Below are positions 50,628-64,000 of a stretch of DNA of 64,000 nt, piece after piece (position 1 is the stretch's first letter; each line of letters starts with the position of its first letter). Under the pieces are notes generated by a model. That model ran no database searches and was not told the origin of the DNA. It was given only the letters and a program-made list of their open reading frames with translations. Position numbers and translations under genes: made by a program. The DNA is from Hydrogenophaga crocea (GTDB lineage: Bacteria > Pseudomonadota > Gammaproteobacteria > Burkholderiales > Burkholderiaceae_C): assembly GCF_011388215.1 (NCBI RefSeq), contig NZ_CP049989.1, forward strand, positions 1,302,001 to 1,366,000, read 5' to 3'.

Positions 50628-52883
50628 ATGGACAAGAGATCGAGCTTCATTTCGCTGAACCGCGGCACCCGCAGCGCCCACCGCACCGGCAGCGGCCGCC
50701 CGCCGGACCGGCGTTCGCCGCCAGCGACCCCGGATGCGGTCTTGCCCCGCATCGACGAGGACACGGTTCTGAATCCCCGCGCCGAGCCGCTGGCCGAGGT
50801 CCGGCCCGAGGGCGAGCCGTTCAGCATCACGCTGCAAGGCGACCGCCACGCCACCATGGCGGTGCCGCCGAACTGGCAGCTGCCCATGCTCCTGGGCGCG
50901 GTGACCGAGGGCCGCCTGGGCGTGGGCCAGGCCTGGTTCGAGTCCGACGGCCTGCACCTCACGGGCCCGGCCGCGGCGGACACCCTGCGCCAACTGACCG
51001 ACGCCCTGCTCGTGCTCAACGAACTCGGCGTGGGCTCGCGCCCTGGGCCGGGCGTGCTGGACGTGCTGGTCAAGGCCCCCTCGCTGATGTCGGCGCCGAC
51101 GCGGGGCGTGCGGCTGGTGGCGCTCGACGGGCAGACCCGCATCGCTGGCGACGCCCAGTGGGCGCTGGCCGTGCTGGTCGATCTGGCCGCGCATTCGCCC
51201 ACGGTGGCCTGCGCCTTCATGGGGCGCCTGACGCCGCGCATGCAGCAAAACCTGCTGGGCCGCTGCCCGTCGGCCATCCACACCGTGGTGGCGCGGCTGT
51301 CGGAGGCGCGCGACCGGCGGGCCTGGATCGAATGCCTGGAAGCGGGTCTGGGCCGGGCCCTGCGCACCCGCGCCGAGGGCCGGGATGTGCTGGCCTGGAT
51401 CGCCGGCTGCCCGCCCTGGGCCGCTGGCGCGCTGCACCGGCAATGGACGGCTTGCGAGGACGCGGCGGCGAAAGCCTGGTGCCTGCGCAGCTGTCCGCCG
51501 CTGGCCGAGGCCCTGGCCCGGCTCGCCGAGGCCGCCGACCTCGCGGCTTCGGGCATGGGGCGCGGTCCGCAGCCGCGCCCCACCTGGGGCACGCTCACCG
51601 TGGGCCTGGAGCAACCGCCCGCCCAGGTGCTGGCGGCCTTGCGTGTGCACGAGGAGCCGCCCGAGGGCAGTGTCTGGTGGAACCTGGGGGTCGGCTTCCT
51701 GCGGCGGCGGGCAGGGCAGATCGTGAGCGGCGAAGCCGAGCACCCCGAGGGCTGCCTGGCCTGTTACCAGGACGTGGTCGAGGCCTCGCGCCTGCTGCTC
51801 AAGCAGGGCACCGCCACCTTGCGGCTGCACGCGGTCTGCAGCGAGGTGGCCGCGCTGTACGCCGACAAGCGTGTGGATGACCAGCGCCTGGCCTGGCTGC
51901 TCGGCCAGCTGTACCGCAACGCCCAGACCTCGTTCGCCCACGCCGTGGGCCATGCCTTCCGCCAGCACTGTGCCGCGCCGGCCTCGAGCCGGCTGGTCCT
52001 CGAGGCGGCCGGCGCGGGCGAACGCGCGCATGTGGACCTTCAGGACAATGTCCATCTGCGCTGGTTGCTCGCGGCCCTGGTGCTCACGGCCTGCGCCGAT
52101 CCGGCCTTTCAGGCGAGTCTGCCGCTCGACGCCCGCAAGCCCTTGCAGGCGCTGTTGGGCCCCCTGGAGCCGCCCCTGGTGCAGCGCCTGGCCCCCGACG
52201 GGCTCGAGAAGGCGCCCTGGCGCGTGCAGTACCTCTGGCGCGGCGAGCTGGCGTCGGACGACCAGGACTTCGCGCTCACCAGCCAGGTGTTCGCCGGCAT
52301 TCTGCGCAAGGCCGTGCACGGCGAGCACCCCATCCGGCCCGAAGAGATCAACGAACTCGCCGCGCAGATCGCGGGCGCGCAGCAGCACGACGACCTGATC
52401 GCCTGGACGTCTTTGCTGCTGGCGCAATTCCCGGCCGACCAGGACTACCAGCAATGCGTGGCCAAGATGCTCGTCAACACGGCCTGTCGGCTGTTGGAGG
52501 CGAGCCCCGGCCAGTGGCCATGGGCCGATCGGTTCCTGAGCCTGCTGTGCCGCGCCGACACGGTATGGATCGCTCGCCTTCAAGACGCCAAGCCGCACGC
52601 GATCTCGTCGCGGCTGTGTTGCACCGAGACGCTGATCCGCGTGCAGCGGCTGCTCTCAGGCCGCAAGGAGAAGCGGGCCCAACAACGTGTGTGCGCGTGG
52701 ATGGCACAACTGCCGGTGTCGGTGGGCTCGCTCGCCACGGACGAGACCCGGGACCTCGCCGCTTACATCTTCACGCTTCAACGCAGCCACGGCCTGGACC
52801 TGCTCAACGCCGACGAGCGTGGCGTCGTGGCGATCTACCTGAACAGCCACCAATCCCCTGCCTGGCGCGGGTCTTACACCTGA
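50628..52883 (+). CDS. Large protein of unknown function
   Basis: I do not recognise this 751-residue protein. The first 55 residues are rich in Ser, Arg and Pro with no hydrophobic signal; residues about 65-130 form a compact mixed segment (PPNWQLPMLLGAVTEGRLG); the rest is Leu/Ala-rich, helical and repeat-like without a membrane segment. Many Cys and Trp residues and normal local codon use argue that it is a real soluble protein. It is a single-gene unit, divergent from dapC, and its stop overlaps the convergent MHYT gene by 10 bases. An effector-like or scaffold role is possible but not supported by any motif. Confidence 0.75.
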   Translation: MDKRSSFISLNRGTRSAHRTGSGRPPDRRSPPATPDAVLPRIDEDTVLNPRAEPLAEVRPEGEPFSITLQGDRHATMAVPPNWQLPMLLGAVTEGRLGVGQAWFESDGLHLTGPAAADTLRQLTDALLVLNELGVGSRPGPGVLDVLVKAPSLMSAPTRGVRLVALDGQTRIAGDAQWALAVLVDLAAHSPTVACAFMGRLTPRMQQNLLGRCPSAIHTVVARLSEARDRRAWIECLEAGLGRALRTRAEGRDVLAWIAGCPPWAAGALHRQWTACEDAAAKAWCLRSCPPLAEALARLAEAADLAASGMGRGPQPRPTWGTLTVGLEQPPAQVLAALRVHEEPPEGSVWWNLGVGFLRRRAGQIVSGEAEHPEGCLACYQDVVEASRLLLKQGTATLRLHAVCSEVAALYADKRVDDQRLAWLLGQLYRNAQTSFAHAVGHAFRQHCAAPASSRLVLEAAGAGERAHVDLQDNVHLRWLLAALVLTACADPAFQASLPLDARKPLQALLGPLEPPLVQRLAPDGLEKAPWRVQYLWRGELASDDQDFALTSQVFAGILRKAVHGEHPIRPEEINELAAQIAGAQQHDDLIAWTSLLLAQFPADQDYQQCVAKMLVNTACRLLEASPGQWPWADRFLSLLCRADTVWIARLQDAKPHAISSRLCCTETLIRVQRLLSGRKEKRAQQRVCAWMAQLPVSVGSLATDETRDLAAYIFTLQRSHGLDLLNADERGVVAIYLNSHQSPAWRGSYT

Positions 52884-53641
52884 GCCCGGCGCGCCCGCAG
52901 CGCGTTCTGCCGCAGGGCCTGATAGAACTGGTCGAGCGAGAGCATCAGCGTGAGCATCACCGTGGTGGCGATCACCAGCATGGGCAGGCTGAACACCGCC
53001 ACATAGCCCGTGCCCTGCGGAATGGCCGTGCGCTCGGTGGTGGTGCACACGAACTCGGCCGCGGCCATGCCGGTGTAGTGCATGGCGCACACCGCCACGC
53101 CCATGACCACCGAGGCCGCAATGCGCCGCGGCAGCGTGGCGATGTTGAAGGCCAGCCAGAGCGCGGCGGTGGCCGCCACCACGGCGATCAGCATGGACAG
53201 GCCCACGAGACCCATGTCCCAGGCGATGAAGCCGTAGATCTTCAGGCCGAACATGCCCAGGTAGTGCATGAGCACCACGCTCATGCCGAGCAGGAAGCCC
53301 GCCAGCAGCAGACGCGCCAGGCTGTCGGGGCGGCGCGCGGCCAGCACCACCGAGCCCGCGGTGGCGCCCACGGCCACCAGCAGCGAGGTGAAGGTCTCGA
53401 GCATGGAATAGCTGCTGCCCACGTCCATGCGCAGCGCGAGCATGCCGATGAAGTGCATGGACCACACGCCCACGCCGCCCAGGGCGATGCCCACGGTGAG
53501 CACGTTGCTCCAGGCCAGCTCGCCCCGGCGGCCGCGCAGGCGGCCGGCGGCGGTGAGCGCCACGAAGGAGCCGGCAACGGCGAAAGCGAAGGACAGGGCC
53601 ACGAGGCCGGCGTCCCAGGAAGTATTCACGGTCGGATTCAT
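52874..53641 (-). CDS. Stand-alone MHYT-domain membrane protein
   Basis: This 255-residue protein has seven predicted membrane segments and three MHYT-type motifs (MHFIGM about 62, MHYLGM about 124, MHYTGM about 189), whose Met/His residues are thought to bind copper and sense O2, CO or NO. Usually the domain is fused to GGDEF/EAL output; here no output domain follows. ATG 53641 is followed by a short N-terminus before segment 1. Confidence 0.9.
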   Translation of the reverse strand: MNPTVNTSWDAGLVALSFAFAVAGSFVALTAAGRLRGRRGELAWSNVLTVGIALGGVGVWSMHFIGMLALRMDVGSSYSMLETFTSLLVAVGATAGSVVLAARRPDSLARLLLAGFLLGMSVVLMHYLGMFGLKIYGFIAWDMGLVGLSMLIAVVAATAALWLAFNIATLPRRIAASVVMGVAVCAMHYTGMAAAEFVCTTTERTAIPQGTGYVAVFSLPMLVIATTVMLTLMLSLDQFYQALRQNALRARRAQV

Positions 53642-53785
53642 GATCGGGTCTCTGTCAGCACTTGGTATTCAGGAAAGGCCTGCCCGAATTTTGTTGGCAT
53701 GCTTTCAATGCGACAAGGCCGTGGCAGCGCCGATCGCGTCCGCCGTGCGTTCTGACCATGAAATTTCGCACCCGGGGCCCGCAGG

Positions 53786-53791
53786 TATCAT
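53786..53791 (+). promoter_or_regulatory. -10 element of the smc operon
   Basis: TATCAT (5 of 6) in GCAGGTATCATCCCC lies 60 bases before the smc GTG. No clear -35 is seen. Confidence 0.35.
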
Positions 53792-53851
53792 CCCCCGGCC
53801 GAGCCCTTCCAGGGCCGGGCCCCTGCCATTGCCGACCCCCCGGACCGCGCC

Positions 53852-61135
<7,284 letters not shown>

Positions 61136-61144
61136 AGTCTGCAA

Positions 61145-61164
61145 GCGGGTGCGTGGGCACCCGC
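61145..61164. other. Hairpin after def
   Basis: GCGGGTGC at 61145-61152 pairs perfectly with GCACCCGC at 61157-61164 around GTGG. There is no T-tract after it. It may mark the 3' end of the smc-def transcript. The remaining bases to 61270 hold only a GGAG before the next gene. Confidence 0.4.
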
Positions 61165-61270
61165 ACATCGGATGGGGCCATTGCGCTGGCGCGCACGTGC
61201 CCCGCAGGCGCTCCGCACAATGCGCCGGTTCGCGGCCCTGGCGGGCCGCATCCGTTTCAAGGAGAACCCG

Positions 61271-62377
61271 ATGACCACCCTGTTCGAGCCCACCACCGCC
61301 GGCGACCTGCGCCTGAAGAACCGCGTCGTGATGGCCCCGCTCACGCGCAACCGCGCGCCCAACGCCGTGCCCACGCCGCTCATGGCCACCTACTACCGCC
61401 AGCGCGCCAGCGCCGGCCTGCTGATCACCGAAGCCACCGCCATCAGCCACCAGGGCCAGGGCTATGCCGACGTGCCCGGCCTCTACGGCCCCGACCAGAT
61501 CGCGGGCTGGAAGCAGGTGACCGACGCGGTGCACGCCGCGGGCGGCACCATCGTGACCCAGCTCTGGCACGTGGGCCGTGTCTCGCACACCGAACTGCAA
61601 CCCGGCAAGGCCGCGCCCGTGGCGCCGTCGGCCATCGCGGCCAAGACCAAGACCGTGCTGATCGTGGACGGCAAGCCCAGCTTCGTGGACACCTCCACGC
61701 CGCGCGCGCTCGAGCTGTCCGAACTGCCCGGCATCGTCGAGGACTACCGCCGCGCCGCGCTGGCCGCGATCGAGGCCGGCTTCGACGGCGTGGAGGTGCA
61801 CGCGGCCAACGGCTACCTGCTCGACCAGTTCCTCAAGACCGGCGCCAACCAGCGCACCGACGCGTATGGCGGCTCCATCGCCAACCGCGCGCGCCTGCTG
61901 CTCGAGGTGGTGCGCGCCGTGACGGGCGCGATCGGCGCTGGCCGTACCGGCATCCGACTCTCGCCGGTGACCCCGGCCAACGACGTGATCGACGCCGATC
62001 CGCAGCCGCTGTTCGAGCACGTGGTGCGCGAGCTCGCACCGCTGGGCCTGGCGTACATCCACGTGATCGAGGGCGCCACCGGCGGCCCGCGCGAGGTCGA
62101 TGGCCGGCCCTTCGACTACGCCGCGCTGCGCCAGGCCTGGCGCGCCGCGGGCGGGCAGGGCGCCTGGATGGTCAACAACGGCTACGACCTGCCGCTGGCC
62201 GAGCAGTCGCTGCGCGACGGCGCCGACCTCGTGGCCTTCGGCCGCCCCTTCATCGCCAACCCCGACCTGGTGGCGCGTCTGCGCAGCGGCGGCCCGTTCA
62301 ACACGCCCGACAAGAACACCTTCTACGGCGGCGGCGCGCAGGGCTACACCGACTACCCCACGCTCGCCACGGCCTGA
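61271..62377 (+). CDS. Old yellow enzyme family ene-reductase (NemA-like)
   Basis: This 368-residue FMN oxidoreductase reduces activated C=C bonds or nitro esters with NAD(P)H. The substrate-binding His/Asn pair is in VHAANGYLLDQF (about 177-180), and the FMN region GGSIANRAR and the C-terminal FGRPFIANPDL are present. ATG 61271 has AAGGAG upstream. Natural substrate is unknown; NemA-like enzymes often respond to electrophile stress. Confidence 0.93.
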   Translation: MTTLFEPTTAGDLRLKNRVVMAPLTRNRAPNAVPTPLMATYYRQRASAGLLITEATAISHQGQGYADVPGLYGPDQIAGWKQVTDAVHAAGGTIVTQLWHVGRVSHTELQPGKAAPVAPSAIAAKTKTVLIVDGKPSFVDTSTPRALELSELPGIVEDYRRAALAAIEAGFDGVEVHAANGYLLDQFLKTGANQRTDAYGGSIANRARLLLEVVRAVTGAIGAGRTGIRLSPVTPANDVIDADPQPLFEHVVRELAPLGLAYIHVIEGATGGPREVDGRPFDYAALRQAWRAAGGQGAWMVNNGYDLPLAEQSLRDGADLVAFGRPFIANPDLVARLRSGGPFNTPDKNTFYGGGAQGYTDYPTLATA

Positions 62378-62402
62378 GGCCGCGGCCGGCCCCCGGGCGG
62401 TT

Positions 62403-62408
62403 TATCCT
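62403..62408 (+). promoter_or_regulatory. -10 element of maiA
   Basis: TATCCT (4 of 6) lies eight bases before the maiA ATG, with no leader room for a ribosome site at the normal place; a near-leaderless transcript is possible. No -35 is seen. Confidence 0.3.
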
Positions 62409-62416
62409 CGGGGGCC

Positions 62417-63058
62417 ATGAAGCTCTACAACTACTTCCGCTCCTCCGCCTCGTTTCGCGTGCGCATCGCGCTGCACCTCAAGGGCCTGCCCTTCGAGTAC
62501 GTGCCGGTGCACATCGCCAAAGGCGAACACAAGCAGGCGGCCTGGGCCGGGGTGTTGACCGAAGGCCTGGTGCCCGCGCTGGAGCTCGACGACGGCACGC
62601 GGCTCACGCAGTCCATGGCCATCATCGAGTACCTCGACGAGACCCAGCCCGGCGCGCGCCTGCTGCCCACCGATGCGCTGGGCCGTGCCCGCGTGCGCGC
62701 GCTGGCGCAGATCGTGGCCTGCGAGATCCACCCGATCAACAACCTGCGCGTGCTCAAGTACCTCACGCGCGAGCTCAAGGTGGAAGACGAGCCCAAGAAC
62801 GTCTGGTACCGCCACTGGGTGCGCGAAGGCCTGGAGGCCTTCGAGCGCCAGCTCGCCGCCGGCCCAACGGGCCGCTTCTGCCACGGCGACACGCCCACGC
62901 TGGCCGACTGCTGCCTCGTGCCGCAGATCTTCAACGGCCAGCGCTTCAACACCGACTTCAGCGGCCTCACGCGCACCATGGCGGTGTTCGAGCAGTGCAT
63001 GCAGCACGAGGCCTTCCAGAAGGCGCAGCCCTCGGCCTGCCCCGACGCCGAGGCCTGA
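62417..63058 (+). CDS. maiA: Maleylacetoacetate isomerase (zeta-class GST)
   Basis: This 213-residue glutathione-dependent isomerase converts maleylacetoacetate to fumarylacetoacetate in tyrosine breakdown, or the pyruvate analogue in gentisate breakdown. The SSASFRVRIAL motif near residue 10 holds the catalytic Ser of the zeta class, followed by the all-helical C-terminal domain. No other degradation gene is nearby, so the pathway is not clear. Its stop shares a base with pgeF (TGATG). Confidence 0.92.
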   Translation: MKLYNYFRSSASFRVRIALHLKGLPFEYVPVHIAKGEHKQAAWAGVLTEGLVPALELDDGTRLTQSMAIIEYLDETQPGARLLPTDALGRARVRALAQIVACEIHPINNLRVLKYLTRELKVEDEPKNVWYRHWVREGLEAFERQLAAGPTGRFCHGDTPTLADCCLVPQIFNGQRFNTDFSGLTRTMAVFEQCMQHEAFQKAQPSACPDAEA

Positions 63059-63828
63059 TGGCCGAGGGCAGCGCCTTCGCGCCCGACTGGCCCGCGCCCG
63101 CGGGCGTGCGTGCGCTGTGCACCACGCGCGCGGGCGGTGCCTCGGTGGCGCCGTTCGACAGCTTCAACCTCGGCGACCACGTGCGCGACGAGCCGGCCGC
63201 CGTGGTCGCCAACCGCGCCGCACTGGCCCGGCTCACCGCGCCGGCGCGGCCGGTGTTCCTGCAGCAGGTGCATGGCACCCAGGTGCTGCACCTGGAACCT
63301 GAGACCCCCGATGGCGCGGTGGCCGACGCCGCGCTCGTGACCGTGCCCGGTGTGGCCGCCACCATCATGGTGGCCGACTGCCTGCCGGTGCTGTTCGCGC
63401 ACGGCTCGGGCCGGGCGGTGGCGGCCGCGCACGCGGGCTGGCGCGGCCTGGTGGGCGGGGTGCTCGAAGCCACGGCAGGCGCGCTGCGCGAGGCCGCGGG
63501 TCCGGGCGAGGTGCTGGCCTGGCTCGGCCCGGCCATCGGGCCCACGGCCTTCGAGGTCGGTGACGAGGTGCGCGAGGCCTTCGTGGCGGCCGATCCCGCC
63601 GCGGCGGGGCATTTCAGGCCGCACGAGACGGCCGGCAAATGGTGGGCGAACCTGCCCGGTCTGGCGCGCCAGCGGCTCGCGGCCGCGGACGTGGTCGCGG
63701 TGCATGGCAACGACGGTGGCCCCGGCTGGTGCACCGTGGGCCAGCCCTCACGGTTCTTTTCGCACCGGCGCGACGCCGCCCGCCTCGGCAGCACCGGCCG
63801 TTTCGCGGCCTGCGTCTGGCTGGGCTGA
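63058..63828 (+). CDS. pgeF: Purine nucleoside phosphorylase / laccase-domain protein PgeF (YfiH)
   Basis: This 256-residue protein has the zinc-binding residues in QQVHGTQV (about 79), ADCLPVLF (about 108) and AAHAGWRGL (about 125). YfiH/PgeF edits muropeptides made in error (removes UDP-MurNAc-L-Ser) and family members show purine nucleoside phosphorylase activity. Its last 81 bases overlap the convergent small membrane gene. Confidence 0.93.
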   Translation: MAEGSAFAPDWPAPAGVRALCTTRAGGASVAPFDSFNLGDHVRDEPAAVVANRAALARLTAPARPVFLQQVHGTQVLHLEPETPDGAVADAALVTVPGVAATIMVADCLPVLFAHGSGRAVAAAHAGWRGLVGGVLEATAGALREAAGPGEVLAWLGPAIGPTAFEVGDEVREAFVAADPAAAGHFRPHETAGKWWANLPGLARQRLAAADVVAVHGNDGGPGWCTVGQPSRFFSHRRDAARLGSTGRFAACVWLG

Positions 63829-63984
63829 GGCCGCCGCGCGGGCCGCGTCCTGCGCGGCCTCCTGCGCCCGGCGCTCGCGCCGCCGCTGGGGCGTGCGCAT
63901 CACGTAAACGATGATGGCGACGGGCACAAGACCGTAGAGAAAAAAGGTCACAATGGCCCCGAGCACCGAACCGGTCGTGTTCAT
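63748..63984 (-). CDS. Small single-span membrane protein of unknown function
   Basis: This 78-residue protein has one hydrophobic segment (about 8-27, ending VYVMRTPQRRRERR) and a basic then Ala-rich cytoplasmic tail. I believe similar small genes accompany PHA loci in relatives. The last 81 bases are antisense to the pgeF end. ATG 63984 is preferred; a GTG at 63996 near the window edge is possible, and the upstream region is cut off. Confidence 0.6.
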   Translation of the reverse strand: MNTTGSVLGAIVTFFLYGLVPVAIIVYVMRTPQRRRERRAQEAAQDAARAAASAQPDAGRETAGAAEAGGVAPVRKEP

Positions 63985-64000
63985 GGCTTCGGCCACCGAC

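Noticed and set aside
50516..50628. A type III secretion-linked promoter (TTCG-type plant-inducible box) before the 751-residue gene
   Set aside because: No such repeat was found in the 111-base gap, and no secretion gene is in the window.

Overview
The window looks like the chromosome of a high-GC betaproteobacterium of the Burkholderiales, most likely Comamonadaceae (Hydrogenophaga-like). This is inferred from roughly 68-70% GC, the style of the proteins, and gene orders such as nadD-rsfS-rlmH-maf-rng, smc-zipA-ligA, tolB-pal-cpoB and the dap cluster. I saw no rRNA, phage, insertion sequence or CRISPR array. There is one tRNA gene.

Left third, about 1-25.9 kb: a stress and persistence island interrupted only by the housekeeping pair clpS-clpA. 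Its first part (1-9.4 kb) has two hybrid histidine kinases, a sigma-54-dependent response regulator, a DUF421 membrane protein, a small membrane-anchored protein, a CBS-domain protein, a four-helix-bundle protein (PA2169/DUF2383 family) and an exported DUF4142 protein. Four sequences with the GG-N10-GC layout of sigma-54 promoters lie before these transcription units, so the regulator may control its own neighbourhood. The second part (12.5-25.9 kb) has a host-attachment-like protein, a universal stress protein, a triple-BON protein, a lipoate-ligase-like gene with an apparently scrambled reading frame, E1 alpha and beta subunits of a 2-oxoacid dehydrogenase, an ADP-forming acyl-CoA synthetase fused to a GNAT acetyltransferase, a PHA synthase, a zinc alcohol dehydrogenase, Hsp20, a kinase/P-loop fusion and a phasin. 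Six FNR/Anr-like boxes of the asymmetric form TTGCG-N4-RTCAA lie in its promoter regions. The content resembles the low-oxygen-activated (lxa) locus described in Burkholderia cenocepacia.

Middle, about 25.9-43.2 kb: a rhombosortase and a HerA/DUF853-type ATPase on the minus strand; then a tightly packed plus-strand run yebC-purD-acyltransferase-hemF-nadD-rsfS-rlmH-maf-rng, most neighbours overlapping by 1-4 bases; then mpo1-like and msbA (minus); then tolB-pal-cpoB, a YeeE/YedE transporter, tcdA and tRNA-Lys(UUU) (plus).

Right third, about 43.2-64 kb: a minus-strand run dapC-dapD-pilU-like-dapE-prmB-ABC-F; an unrecognised 751-residue protein; an MHYT sensor; smc-zipA-ligA-def; an old yellow enzyme; maiA and pgeF; and at the right edge a small membrane protein overlapping the pgeF 3' end.

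The functional theme of the island is survival under oxygen or energy limitation: carbon storage (PhaC, phasin), acyl-CoA and redox metabolism (E1, acyl-CoA synthetase, alcohol dehydrogenase), protein protection and turnover (Hsp20, ClpAP) and nucleotide-binding stress proteins (Usp, CBS). It appears to be wired to two separate regulatory inputs. All regulatory statements are read from sequence and are not tested.
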